Shown: in pieces, positions 1 through 9,007 of the stretch | Layout: each line of letters begins with the position of its first letter | How positions within the stretch are numbered: position 1 is the first letter of the stretch | Assembly: GCA_040221055.1 (NCBI GenBank) | Contig: JAVJVN010000011.1 | Span: 170,619-234,618, forward strand | From: Rhodothermales bacterium | Lineage (GTDB): Bacteria > Bacteroidota > Rhodothermia > Rhodothermales > UBA10348 | Length of the DNA stretch: 64,000 nt | Direction: 5' to 3' | Notes under the pieces: generated by a model | Database searches by the model: none | Told to the model about the DNA's origin: nothing | What the model saw: the letters and a program-made list of their open reading frames with translations, nothing else | Made by a program: the position numbers and the translations under genes

Positions 1-1214
1 TCTTCCTTGAGCGGGCGGGACTGTTCCAGTTCGGGATTGCCCGGGATACCGAAACGTTCTTTTCGCGTCGGATAGGGATTTCGAACGATATCCTGGCAGG
101 GGCCCGTGTGGTGGGGCAGTTCGACAACCTGTCCATTGGACTGATGAACATCCAGACGCGCTCGAATGACATCCTGGATGCGGCGAACAACTCCGTTGCC
201 CGCATCCGTGCCGATGTTTTCGGGCGGACAACGGTCGGCGCCATCCTGACCAACCTGGACCAGGGCGACCGGAGCAATCGTGCATTCGGTGTGGATGCGC
301 GCAAGCGGTTCATGGGCAACAGCGAGGTCTCCGCATGGTACACCGACGTCCGCGACACCGATCCGGCCCGGTCCGATGCGGCAGGTGCCATTGCCGCGAC
401 CCTTCGCCAGGCCGACTGGCGCGTCGGCGCTGCCTATACCAATATCGGTCGGCACTTCAGCCCGGCCCTCGGCTTCGTCCGCCGGCAGGACATGAAACGG
501 TATTCCGTTTCGGCGGGATACGAGCCCCAGGTCAATGGCCGGTTCATCCGTTCCTATTCCGTGTCCTCGTCCGCCGATCTCGTGGACGGTCAGGACAACC
601 GCAAACAATCGTCGGATGTGAACCTGAACGGCAGCGTCCGCCTGCGGGCCAACGACCGGGTGAACGTGGGATTCGGACGGAACTACGAACGCCTGGACGG
701 GTCGTTCTTCATCCGGCCAAATGCAGAGATCACGGCCGGGGAGTACGTCTCCAATTCCGTCAGCGTTGGTTTCCGCACCGACAACAGCAAATTTCTCTCC
801 GCCAATGGTTCGTACGGGTATTCGGACTTTTTCGGGGGGACCCGGGACCGGTACCAGTTCACCGTGGGCCTCCGAACGGGCAAGTACCTCAACATGGAGA
901 CGGGGATCTCGCACAGCGTATTCGAGCTGCCCATCCAGAACGGGTCATTCGATGCCACGACGTTCTCCATGAACATCAACGCGGCCTGGAGCCGGAAACT
1001 GTTCGCGAAGGCGCTCGTCCAGTACGACAATTTCTCCGGCAACCTGCAGGCCAACATCCGGATTGACTGGATCCATTCCCCGGGCGCCGACCTGTTCCTG
1101 GTATTCAACACCAACTACAACTTCCTGGACGCCGAGGATCAATTCGACGTTCGTGCAGCCACGTTGAATAACCGGGTTGGCGTAGCGAAACTCACGTACG
1201 TAATCCAGTTGTAA
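1..1214 (+). CDS. DUF5916-type outer-membrane protein, 3' part only
   Basis: The gene is cut by the window start; the open frame runs from base 3 to the stop at 1214 (about 403 residues). The first visible residues read FLERAGLFQFG and then FFSRRIG, which match the junction between the N-terminal carbohydrate-binding-like domain and the barrel in DUF5916 proteins. The rest alternates polar and aromatic residues in short strands and ends in an aromatic/hydrophobic strand (KLTYVIQL), as expected for a C-terminal beta-barrel in the outer membrane. The substrate is unknown. DUF5916 proteins are abundant in Bacteroidota and Rhodothermota. The next gene starts 47 bases downstream after a short hairpin, so co-transcription is uncertain. 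Confidence 0.8.
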   Translation, partial: FLERAGLFQFGIARDTETFFSRRIGISNDILAGARVVGQFDNLSIGLMNIQTRSNDILDAANNSVARIRADVFGRTTVGAILTNLDQGDRSNRAFGVDARKRFMGNSEVSAWYTDVRDTDPARSDAAGAIAATLRQADWRVGAAYTNIGRHFSPALGFVRRQDMKRYSVSAGYEPQVNGRFIRSYSVSSSADLVDGQDNRKQSSDVNLNGSVRLRANDRVNVGFGRNYERLDGSFFIRPNAEITAGEYVSNSVSVGFRTDNSKFLSANGSYGYSDFFGGTRDRYQFTVGLRTGKYLNMETGISHSVFELPIQNGSFDATTFSMNINAAWSRKLFAKALVQYDNFSGNLQANIRIDWIHSPGADLFLVFNTNYNFLDAEDQFDVRAATLNNRVGVAKLTYVIQL

Positions 1215-1221
1215 CGTACGT

Positions 1222-1250
1222 TCCGGTGTCCACGATGTGAGAACACCGGA
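1222..1250. terminator. Short hairpin after the DUF5916 gene
   Basis: TCCGGTGT at 1222-1229 pairs perfectly with ACACCGGA at 1243-1250 around a 13-base loop. No T-run follows, so this is at best a weak terminator or a pause site between the barrel gene and the P-type ATPase. Confidence 0.3.
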
Positions 1251-1261
1251 GTCAGCGGGTC

Positions 1262-4012
1262 ATGAAAGCAGAACCAGGCACGTTGGAAACGCGGCAGGCC
1301 TGGCATTCGCTTGACCTGGCCGGGTTGCTCGCGCACCTCGGGGCGACGGACCGTGGCCTGAGCGGGGAAGAAGCCGCACGGCGCTTGGGGCAGTACGGCC
1401 CCAACCGTCTTCCGGAGCACGAACCGCCCGCGTGGTGGATGATCGGACTCCGGCAGTTCAAGAGCCCGCTCATCTACATCCTGCTGGTCGCCGCGGCGGT
1501 GTCCCTGGTCATTGATCATGCGGTCGATGCGGTGTTCATCGGGTTCGTCGTGACCATGAATGCCCTGATTGGCGGTTTCCAGGAGTGGAAGGCGGAGCAG
1601 AGCAGCCAGGCACTCCAGAAATTGCTCCACATCCAGACCTGGGTGGAACGGGACGGACACCGGATCCAGTTGGATGCAGAGGACCTGGTTCCGGGTGATA
1701 TCGTGTCGTTGGAGTCCGGCAATCGGGTGCCGGCAGACATCCGCCTGTTGGAAGTGAATGGGGTGGAAGTGGACGAGTCCCTGTTGACGGGTGAGTCGGT
1801 AGCAGTGACGAAGAATCCCGTGTGGACCGGTGGCGCAGATACGCCCGTCGGCGACCGGGTCAATATGGTGTTCGCCGGTTCGACCGTGGTTCGGGGGCGC
1901 GCCCGCGGTGTGGTCGTTTCGACCGGCAGCCACACCGCCATCGGAGAAATCGCCACCGACGTGCTGCGGGTTGGTGGCGGGCGCGCGCCCCTGCTGGACC
2001 GTATGGAGCGCTTCACCCGGGTCATTGCCGTTGCCGTCCTGCTGGCCTCCGTGGTCGTAGCCGTCGGCGGGATCCTGCTCCGGGGCTACAGTCCCGAAGA
2101 CATGTTCCTGTTCGCGGTCGCCCTGGCCGTTTCGGCCATTCCTGAGGGGCTTCCCGTGGCCATGACCGTGGCGTTGGCCATTGCCACGACCCGGATGGCG
2201 CGGCGCGGCGTCATCGTGCGCCAGTTGGCGGCCGTGGAGGGCCTGGGCAGCTGTACCCTGATTGCCAGCGACAAGACCGGTACCCTGACGTGCAATGAAC
2301 TCACAGTACGCCGAGTGGTGCTGGCCGACGGCCGGACCTGGGACGTGTCCGGAGAGGGGTATGCCGGGGAGGGTGCCTTCGTGGCTGCAGACGGAACGGA
2401 TAGGGACGACGGGCTCGACCCACTCCTTGAGGCCGTTACCTTGTGCAACGAGGCCGAATTGCGGCCGGAAAACGATGCGTGGACGTGGCGCGGCGATCCC
2501 ACCGAGGTCGCTCTGCTGTCCGCCGCCTGGAAACACGGTGTACAACGGGAGGCCTTGCTCGAGGCGCATCCCCAGGTTGCCAGTATCCCGTTCGAGCCGG
2601 AAGCACAATATGCCGCCACGTTCCATGACGGGGCAGTTGCAGCGCAGGGCGTATCATCCGGAAACAGCGTCCACGTGTTCGTGAAAGGAGCCCCCGAGCG
2701 CGTAATGGGCATGTGCGACCTGACCGACGCAGAGCGGACCCACGCACGAGAGATCGCGGAATCGATGGCCACCGACGGCCTGCGGGTGCTGGCCGTGGCA
2801 AGCGGGACCGCGCCTCGTGACGGAATCCGGCCGCTCGAAGGAACGGGCGGCGTGGACGCCCCGAACCATCTCACGCTTCTTGGATTCACGGGGATGATCG
2901 ACCCGCTCCGGGCCGGCGCTGCCGAGGCCGTGGCTGCCTGCCGGGCGTCGGGGATCGAAGTCTGTATGATTACTGGCGACCACCCGGTTACCGCTCTGGC
3001 CATTGCCCGGGAACTCGGACTCGCGGTCTCGGAAGATGAGGTGGTTTCCGGTCCGGACGTGACCGCGGCCAGTCCAGAAGAGCGGATGGACATGATGCGC
3101 CGCGCCCGGGTCTTTGCACGCATTGCTCCGCGGCAGAAACTCGAACTGGTGGAGGCGGCCCAGACGGCCGGGCATTATGTGGCCGTAACCGGCGACGGTG
3201 TGAACGATGCCCCCGCGCTGCGACAGGCCAACATCGGCGTCGCCATGGGGGCTTCGGGGACCGACGTGGCCCGGGATGCCGCCGAACTCGTGATCACGGA
3301 TGACAATTTTGCGACGATCGTCGGTGGTATAGAAGAAGGTCGCGTGGCGTTCGACAACGTCAGGAAGGTAATCTACCTGGCCCTCTCCACAGGGCTCGCG
3401 GAGGTGCTCATGCTGGGGGCGGTAATCGTGGCCGGATGGCCCATGACCCCGGACGGATTGTTCATCCTTCCCCTGCTTCCGGTCCAGATCCTGTGGCTGA
3501 ACCTGGTCACGAACGGCATCCAGGACGTTGCACTGGCGTTCGAGCCGGCGGAAGGCGACGTCCTGGCGCGCCGGCCACGGCCTCCCGGAGAGCGCATCTT
3601 CAACCGACTCATGGTGGAGCGGTCCGTGCTGGCCGCCCTGTTCATGTCGGTGGCGGGGCTGGTGGCCTTCTGGTGGATGCTGGACGTGGCGGAGTGGACG
3701 GTCGAGGCCAGCCGGAATGGTCTTCTGCTGCTGGTCGTCCTGTTCCAGAATCTCCACATCGGCAACGTCCGCTCCGAGACCCGGTCCATTTTCCGCCTTT
3801 CACCCCTGAAGAGTCCGGTTCTGATGTTCGGTGTCCTGCTGGCCTTCAGCATCCATATGCTCGCCATGCACGTTCCACTGTTGCAGCGGGCCCTCGGGAC
3901 AGAGCCCGTGTCTTTGGAGCAGTTTGCGGCCCTGTTCGTCGTGGCCATGGGGATTATCTTGGTAATGGAACTCCACAAATTGATCTGGAGGTACAGGCAT
4001 GCCACGAATTGA
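1262..4012 (+). CDS. P-type cation-transporting ATPase (P2/SERCA-like)
   Basis: This 916-residue inner-membrane pump has the complete P-type set: an N-terminal cation-ATPase domain (residues 15-75), TGES at 176-179 (actuator), PEGLP at 294-298 in M4, the phosphorylated aspartate in DKTGTLT at 337, and GDGVNDAP at 644-651. The C-terminal transmembrane bundle contains LNLVTNGIQD. The length and the PEGLP motif place it with type II ATPases (Ca2+, Na+/K+ or Mn2+-like), not with heavy-metal P1B pumps, and no N-terminal CXXC domain is present. The exact ion cannot be read from the sequence. Its 3' end overlaps the next gene by 14 bases, so translation may be coupled to the LolA-like gene, an unusual partner for a cation pump. 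Confidence 0.93.
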   Translation: MKAEPGTLETRQAWHSLDLAGLLAHLGATDRGLSGEEAARRLGQYGPNRLPEHEPPAWWMIGLRQFKSPLIYILLVAAAVSLVIDHAVDAVFIGFVVTMNALIGGFQEWKAEQSSQALQKLLHIQTWVERDGHRIQLDAEDLVPGDIVSLESGNRVPADIRLLEVNGVEVDESLLTGESVAVTKNPVWTGGADTPVGDRVNMVFAGSTVVRGRARGVVVSTGSHTAIGEIATDVLRVGGGRAPLLDRMERFTRVIAVAVLLASVVVAVGGILLRGYSPEDMFLFAVALAVSAIPEGLPVAMTVALAIATTRMARRGVIVRQLAAVEGLGSCTLIASDKTGTLTCNELTVRRVVLADGRTWDVSGEGYAGEGAFVAADGTDRDDGLDPLLEAVTLCNEAELRPENDAWTWRGDPTEVALLSAAWKHGVQREALLEAHPQVASIPFEPEAQYAATFHDGAVAAQGVSSGNSVHVFVKGAPERVMGMCDLTDAERTHAREIAESMATDGLRVLAVASGTAPRDGIRPLEGTGGVDAPNHLTLLGFTGMIDPLRAGAAEAVAACRASGIEVCMITGDHPVTALAIARELGLAVSEDEVVSGPDVTAASPEERMDMMRRARVFARIAPRQKLELVEAAQTAGHYVAVTGDGVNDAPALRQANIGVAMGASGTDVARDAAELVITDDNFATIVGGIEEGRVAFDNVRKVIYLALSTGLAEVLMLGAVIVAGWPMTPDGLFILPLLPVQILWLNLVTNGIQDVALAFEPAEGDVLARRPRPPGERIFNRLMVERSVLAALFMSVAGLVAFWWMLDVAEWTVEASRNGLLLLVVLFQNLHIGNVRSETRSIFRLSPLKSPVLMFGVLLAFSIHMLAMHVPLLQRALGTEPVSLEQFAALFVVAMGIILVMELHKLIWRYRHATN

Positions 4013-4769
4013 ACAGCGCATTGGCGCCCTTTCCGCTATCGTCCTGATCCTCCTGCTGGCCGGAGCGCCGGTCTCCGCCCAGCCGGATGCCCGTACCATC
4101 CTGGAGCGCGCAGACGCCCTGACCCGTGGGGAGACCCAGCAGGGTACGTACACCATGACCATCGTCCGCCCGGACTGGGAGCGCTCCACCACGTTCGAGT
4201 TCTGGTCGAAAGGCACCGACCTGTCCTTCATCCGTGTCCTTGAACCGGCCCGAGACAAGGGCATTGCCTTCCTGAAACGGGATCGGGAAATGTGGAATTT
4301 CATTCCGCGCGTGAACCGGGTCATCAAGATTCCGCCGTCCATGATGCTGCAATCCTGGATGGGGTCGGACTTCACGAACGACGACCTGGTCAAGGAGTCC
4401 AGCGTGGTGGACGACTACGAGCATCGCCTGCTGGGTGAGGAAACCCTTGAGGACGGTGCGGCCTGGCGCTTGGAATTGGTGCCGAAGCCCACCACGGCCG
4501 TGGCTTGGGACCGGATTGAACAGTGGATCCGCAAGGAGGATTACGTTCCGCTGAAGGCCGTCTACTTCAACGAGCGTGGTGAGCAGATCCGGACCATGCT
4601 CTTCGAGGATATCCGCCCGGCAGGAGGGCGGACGGTGCCCCTCCGGATGGTGCTCATCGAGGAAACGCGTCCCGGCAGACGGACCATCCTGCAGGTCGAC
4701 GACATCACGTACGACGTGCCGATCCCCGAGTCCGTCTTTTCCCAACAGAACCTGAGGCGAGGAAGTTGA
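3999..4769 (+). CDS. LolA-like outer-membrane lipoprotein-sorting protein
   Basis: This 256-residue periplasmic protein has a clear signal peptide (residues 1-28, ending PVSAQ). The mature part resembles the COG2834 LolA/LolB-like fold: GTYTMTIVRPD, WNFIPRVNRVIKIPP and SWMGSDFTNDDL are typical blocks of this family. Such proteins form an open half-barrel that carries lipoprotein acyl chains or other hydrophobic cargo across the periplasm. The start overlaps the P-type ATPase by 14 bases and the stop lies 1 base before the next gene. Two FtsX-type permeases and an ATPase follow, so it probably receives cargo extracted by that ABC transporter and hands it to the outer membrane. Whether the cargo is a lipoprotein or a lipid is unknown. 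Confidence 0.82.
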   Translation: MPRIEQRIGALSAIVLILLLAGAPVSAQPDARTILERADALTRGETQQGTYTMTIVRPDWERSTTFEFWSKGTDLSFIRVLEPARDKGIAFLKRDREMWNFIPRVNRVIKIPPSMMLQSWMGSDFTNDDLVKESSVVDDYEHRLLGEETLEDGAAWRLELVPKPTTAVAWDRIEQWIRKEDYVPLKAVYFNERGEQIRTMLFEDIRPAGGRTVPLRMVLIEETRPGRRTILQVDDITYDVPIPESVFSQQNLRRGS

Positions 4770-4770
4770 C

Positions 4771-5997
4771 GTGTACCTGAAACTGGCCTGGCGGAATGTG
4801 TGGCGGAATCGGCGACGGTCGCTGATAACCATGTCCGCCGTCATTTTCAGCGTGCTGCTCATTACCGTCATGCGTTCCCTGCAATACGGCTCGTACGATG
4901 CCATGGAATCGCAGGCGGTTCAGACGCTGACCGGGCATCTGCAAATCCAGGCACCGGGTTACCAGGAAGAACAGACCTTCGCGTACCTGCTGGATGATCC
5001 GGGTTGGCGCGAGGCGGTGGCCGGTGACGACTGGGTGGAGACCACGACGCGACGGCTGACCGGATTCGGTTTGGTCAGCGGCGATTCGGCGAGCGCGGGG
5101 GCCATGATCCTGGGCATCGAGCCCTCGAAGGAATTGCGCGTGTCGACCTTCATGAATCGGGTCGTGGCCGGTACCTTGCTGGAGGATGCGTCGACCAATG
5201 AAGCCGTCCTCGGCCATCTGCTGGCCCGGAATCTGGACGTGGCGACGGGCGATACCGTCGTGGTCATCACGCAGGGCTACCGGGGACAGATGGGGGCCGA
5301 TGTATACCGTGTGCGCGGCCTCATCCGCACCGGGGCCGCGGAAATGGACCGCTCCATCATGGTTATCACGCTCTCCGACGCCCAATTCCTGTTCTCCACG
5401 GGGGAAGGGGTGACCCAGATCGTGGTCAGCGGAGCGGACTTCCGGGACGCACCGGCGAAGGCGGCCGAACTGCAGGCCCGTTTGCCAGCTGATCGGTTCG
5501 CCGTGCTGGATTGGAATACCCTCATGCCGGAATTGAGACAGATGATCTTCCTGGACAACATGGGAGGGATCATCTTTCTGTTCTTCATGCTCCTGCTGGT
5601 CGGATTCGAGCTGTTCAATACAACCACAATGAGTGTCATGGAGCGGATGCGGGAATTCGGCATCCTGCAGGCCATCGGGATGCAACCCGGCTCACTCGCC
5701 CGCGTGGTTCTGGTGGAACTGCTCCTGAAACTGGGCATGGCCGTCGCGCTGAGTGCCCTGCTGTCCGGGGCCCTGCTGTGGTACCTGCACGGCAATCCCA
5801 TTCCCCTGACGGCGGAACTGGTGGAGATGTACGAAGAGTTCGGCTTCTCGGTGGAATCGCTGCTTTTTTCAACGCGTCCCGCCGTCTTCCTGGAGCCGTT
5901 CGTGTCCATCCTGGTCATTGCCCTGTTGACGACCATCTATCCCGTGGTCCGGGTGTTCCGGCTCGACATTACGGCCGCGCTGCGGAGGGAGACATGA
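4771..5997 (+). CDS. FtsX/LolCE-type ABC transporter permease (first)
   Basis: This 408-residue permease starts at a GTG one base after the LolA-like stop. It has the MacB/LolCE topology: one N-terminal helix (about residues 20-40, after the Arg-rich WRNVWRNRRRSL), a large periplasmic domain (about 45-265), then three helices (about 270-400) containing the FtsX block MSVMERMREFGILQAIG that docks with the ATPase. These permeases extract a substrate from the outer leaflet of the inner membrane rather than pumping it through a channel. It overlaps the second permease by ATGA at 5994-5997, so the pair is probably a heterodimer like LolC/LolE. Confidence 0.9.
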   Translation: MYLKLAWRNVWRNRRRSLITMSAVIFSVLLITVMRSLQYGSYDAMESQAVQTLTGHLQIQAPGYQEEQTFAYLLDDPGWREAVAGDDWVETTTRRLTGFGLVSGDSASAGAMILGIEPSKELRVSTFMNRVVAGTLLEDASTNEAVLGHLLARNLDVATGDTVVVITQGYRGQMGADVYRVRGLIRTGAAEMDRSIMVITLSDAQFLFSTGEGVTQIVVSGADFRDAPAKAAELQARLPADRFAVLDWNTLMPELRQMIFLDNMGGIIFLFFMLLLVGFELFNTTTMSVMERMREFGILQAIGMQPGSLARVVLVELLLKLGMAVALSALLSGALLWYLHGNPIPLTAELVEMYEEFGFSVESLLFSTRPAVFLEPFVSILVIALLTTIYPVVRVFRLDITAALRRET

Positions 5998-7202
5998 AAC
6001 TGGAAGCCCGCATAGCCTGGCGCAGCGTGTGGCGTCAGCCGGGACGCTCGTTCGTCCTGATGGGCGCCGTGGCCCTGGCGGTGTTCACGTTTGTCGGATC
6101 CACGGCCTTCACGGATGGTTTCGGTCAGGAAATGATCCGTTCTGCGGTTGATCTGCAGGGGGGACACATCCGGATGAGCGCGGCCGACTACGAAGAAAAC
6201 CCGACGTTGCAGGCGGTGGTCCCGGACTCGGTCCTGGACGAGGTGGTCTTGACCGAGTCTGGTACACGCTTCGCATCCCAGATCATTTCCATGGGAATGG
6301 TGAATGCGCCCGAACAGTCGGCGGCCGTGCAGATCAACGGGGTTGACGTCGTGCGGGAATCCCGGGTGACCACTATTCCGGAATTGGTCTTCGAAGGGTC
6401 CTGGCTCTCCGATTCAACGGATATCGTGATCGGCGCCGAGTTGGCCGACCGGTTGGGTGTGCGACTCGGGGAGAAGGTGGTCCTCATGGCGAACAACACC
6501 TCGAACGAGGTGGGCGCGGCTGCGTACCGCATATCCGGACTGTACCGGAGCAGCATGCGGCCGTTCGATCGCATGCAGGTGTTCGTGACCCTTCCGGCCG
6601 CGCGTCACCTGCTGGGGTTGTCGGCGGGTGTATCGACCGTCACCATCGTCCTGGAGGACCTGGGAGCGGTCAACGAGCGGGCGGAGGAACTCCGGGCGGC
6701 CTGGCCGGACCTGGATGTCCTGACGTGGCAGGACCGCAATCCCATGCTGGAGATGGCCGAAGCCGCCTACAATTGGTCGGCCTGGCTTATGGCCGTCATC
6801 CTGTTCACCGCCGTTGGATTCATCCTCGTGAATGCCTTCCTGATGGTGATTTTCGAGCGCGTAAAAGAATTCGGCGTCATGTTGGCTACCGGCACCCGCC
6901 CGGCCGTCATCCGTCGCATGCTGGTCATGGAAGCTTTGTTCATTTCCTTGCTGGGTATGGCCGGTGGCGTCGTGCTGTCGGTCGTGGGCCTGGGCTACTG
7001 GTTCGTCAACGGGTTGGACCTCGGAGCGTTCAGTTCCGGGCTCACCGCTTACGGCATAAGCCCGGTTATCCATCCGGTCCTGGATCCGTTCCACCTGGTG
7101 CCCGGATTCGTCATCATCTTTGTCATGGTTCTGCTGTCGGTTCAGTATCCGGCCTGGCGGGCCAGCCGATTCCATGCCGTGGAGGCGCTTCATCATGACT
7201 GA
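5994..7202 (+). CDS. FtsX/LolCE-type ABC transporter permease (second)
   Basis: The start ATG at 5994 overlaps the previous stop (ATGA); the open frame extends further upstream but only as a shadow of the first permease. The 402-residue product has the same layout as its neighbour: KLEARIAWRSVWRQPGR and one N-terminal helix, a periplasmic domain, and three C-terminal helices with the coupling segment MVIFERVKEFGVMLATG near residue 283. The two permeases are clearly homologous but divergent, so they likely arose by duplication and act together. Its stop overlaps the start of the ATPase gene (ATG at 7195), giving one translational unit of permease, permease and ATPase. Confidence 0.9.
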   Translation: MKLEARIAWRSVWRQPGRSFVLMGAVALAVFTFVGSTAFTDGFGQEMIRSAVDLQGGHIRMSAADYEENPTLQAVVPDSVLDEVVLTESGTRFASQIISMGMVNAPEQSAAVQINGVDVVRESRVTTIPELVFEGSWLSDSTDIVIGAELADRLGVRLGEKVVLMANNTSNEVGAAAYRISGLYRSSMRPFDRMQVFVTLPAARHLLGLSAGVSTVTIVLEDLGAVNERAEELRAAWPDLDVLTWQDRNPMLEMAEAAYNWSAWLMAVILFTAVGFILVNAFLMVIFERVKEFGVMLATGTRPAVIRRMLVMEALFISLLGMAGGVVLSVVGLGYWFVNGLDLGAFSSGLTAYGISPVIHPVLDPFHLVPGFVIIFVMVLLSVQYPAWRASRFHAVEALHHD

Positions 7203-7890
7203 TCACATCATCGGACGGGACCTGGACAAGGTCTATGAAGACAAGGACAGCATGCCGGTGCATGCCCTTCGCGGCGTGGACATCGACATCGCACCGGGTG
7301 AGTTCACGGCGCTGGCCGGTCCCTCCGGATCGGGAAAAACCACGCTGCTCAACATCCTGAGTGGCCTGGACAAGCCAACGCGGGGAACGGTCCATATCGG
7401 CGACAAGGAAATTACGGCCATGTCCCGGCATGATCTGGCCAATTTCCGGTTGCACAACCTGGGCTTCGTGTTCCAGTCCTATAACCTGCTGCCGGTGCTG
7501 ACCGCCGAGGAAAATGCAGAATTCACCCTGCTCATGAGAGGCGTTCCCGACGTGGAGCGCCGGAGATTGGTCCATGAGCAGCTTGCTGCGCTCGGCATTG
7601 AACCCGACATGATGCGGCGACGCCCCTCCGAACTCAGCGGTGGGCAGCAACAACGCATTGCCGTCGCACGGGCGCTCGTCGGCCAGCCCAAGATTGTGCT
7701 GGCCGACGAGCCCACGGCCAACCTGGATTCGGAAACGGGGGCCCGCCTGCTGGACCTCATGAAGCAGATGAATGAGCAGACGGGGATCACCTTCCTCTTT
7801 TCCACCCATGACCCCATGGTCATTGAGCGCGCTCGCAGACTCATCCTGCTGAAGGACGGTCAGATTGCGCGTGATGAACACCGGGATTGA
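7195..7890 (+). CDS. LolD/MacB-type ABC transporter ATP-binding protein
   Basis: This 231-residue ATPase has Walker A GPSGSGKT at 42-49, the signature LSGGQ at 147-151 and Walker B with DEPT beginning at Asp171, followed by the H-loop STHD. Its size and closeness to LolD/MacB ATPases (ALRGVDIDI, VFQSYNLLPVLTA) fit a partner for two FtsX-type permeases. ATG at 7195 was chosen because it overlaps the permease stop by 8 bases and begins just before the conserved fold; an upstream in-frame start at 7120 would add sequence that belongs to the permease frame. It should power the LolA/permease cluster. Confidence 0.93.
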   Translation: MTDHIIGRDLDKVYEDKDSMPVHALRGVDIDIAPGEFTALAGPSGSGKTTLLNILSGLDKPTRGTVHIGDKEITAMSRHDLANFRLHNLGFVFQSYNLLPVLTAEENAEFTLLMRGVPDVERRRLVHEQLAALGIEPDMMRRRPSELSGGQQQRIAVARALVGQPKIVLADEPTANLDSETGARLLDLMKQMNEQTGITFLFSTHDPMVIERARRLILLKDGQIARDEHRD

Positions 7891-7891
7891 C

Positions 7892-9007
7892 ATGCGCTGC
7901 CGGCTATGTCCATTCCTTCTGGCCGTGCTACTGGTGCTCGCCGCGGCCGCTTATCCCCCAGAATTGAATGCGCAAGGTCTTCCTGGTGAGTTGACGGCCA
8001 CGGGATCCGTGAAGGAGTGGGTACTGGCTTCGCGGTCGGTCATCACCGACGACCCCTGGCACCTCTCCCTGACGCGGGCCCGCGTGCAACTGGCGACCGC
8101 GCCCGCCACATGGCAGGCCGAGGCCTGGTTCGATGCCGAGTTCCGGGCGGGCTCCTTCCTGGAGACCCCCGATGCCGCGTTTGCCGATCAACTGGCCGCC
8201 GCCACTCGCGTCCAACCGCTCGTCGACTTGACCACGTCGCGCCGATTCTCGGACCAGGCCGAAGGGCGGCTTTCCGTGTTCCGCGCGACCCTGACGCGGG
8301 AAGGGGAGCGTGCGCGTGTATCCGTAGGGCGGCAACGCATTGCATGGGGCAGCGGCATGGTCTGGAATCCCACCGACTTGTTCAATCCCCAGCCACCGAC
8401 GGCCATCGAGCGGGACGAGCGGGCTGCGGTGGATGCGGTGCGCGTAGCGGTGCCCCTGGGCGTGGTAACCGGGCTGGACGTGGTGCTGGCCCCGGTGCGG
8501 GACCTGGAGCGGGGCCGATACGCCGCGCGCTACCGGGGACACATCGGTGAATATGATGTGGCGGTGTCGGGCGGCGTCTTCGACCGGCGATGGGTCGGCG
8601 GCGTGGATGTGGCCGGATACGTCCGGAACGCGGGCGTGCGTGCCGAGGCCGCAGTCGACGACGCCGCCCGACTACGGGCCACCTTGAATGCGGACTACAC
8701 CTTCCGCAACGGGGTTTACATCATCGTTGAGGGCCATTACAACGGTGGAGGGGATGCCGCATACATGCAGGACCGGTACTACACGGCGGTCATTGCCAGC
8801 AAAAGTGTCCACCCGTTGGTGTCCGTCTCGATGTATGCCATCCAGAACCTGGAGGACGGAAGTGGGCTCATTGGGCCATCCGTTGCCGCCAGCGTGCGTG
8901 ACAACCTGGACCTGACTCTCAGCACATATGTGCTGCACGGCGGGGGACAGACCGAATTCGGGGCCGGCCACGGCGTCTGGTTCGGCGGCCTGCAATTCTG
9001 GTGGTAA
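7892..9007 (+). CDS. Outer-membrane beta-barrel protein (DUF1302-like)
   Basis: This roughly 371-residue protein starts 1 base after the ATPase stop; in-frame ATGs at 7874 and 7865 are alternatives. The chosen start gives a clean signal peptide (MRCRLCPFLLAVLLVLAAAA, ending near LNAQG). The block VGRQRIAWGSGMVWNPTDLF resembles the GRQ-x-WG-x-NP signature of DUF1302-like and other substrate-specific barrels, and the chain ends in an aromatic residue pair (FWW), typical of barrel proteins folded by BamA. Being last in the LolA-permease-ATPase operon, it is a candidate outer-membrane endpoint for the transported cargo. Its stop directly abuts the stop of the convergent gene, leaving no intergenic base. 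Confidence 0.75.
   Translation: MRCRLCPFLLAVLLVLAAAAYPPELNAQGLPGELTATGSVKEWVLASRSVITDDPWHLSLTRARVQLATAPATWQAEAWFDAEFRAGSFLETPDAAFADQLAAATRVQPLVDLTTSRRFSDQAEGRLSVFRATLTREGERARVSVGRQRIAWGSGMVWNPTDLFNPQPPTAIERDERAAVDAVRVAVPLGVVTGLDVVLAPVRDLERGRYAARYRGHIGEYDVAVSGGVFDRRWVGGVDVAGYVRNAGVRAEAAVDDAARLRATLNADYTFRNGVYIIVEGHYNGGGDAAYMQDRYYTAVIASKSVHPLVSVSMYAIQNLEDGSGLIGPSVAASVRDNLDLTLSTYVLHGGGQTEFGAGHGVWFGGLQFWW

Noticed and set aside
1139..2626. A 495-codon minus-strand open frame across the P-type ATPase
   Set aside because: It is a mirror of a conserved gene with the complete set of P-type motifs, and its translation is low-complexity His/Gln/Gly-rich sequence.
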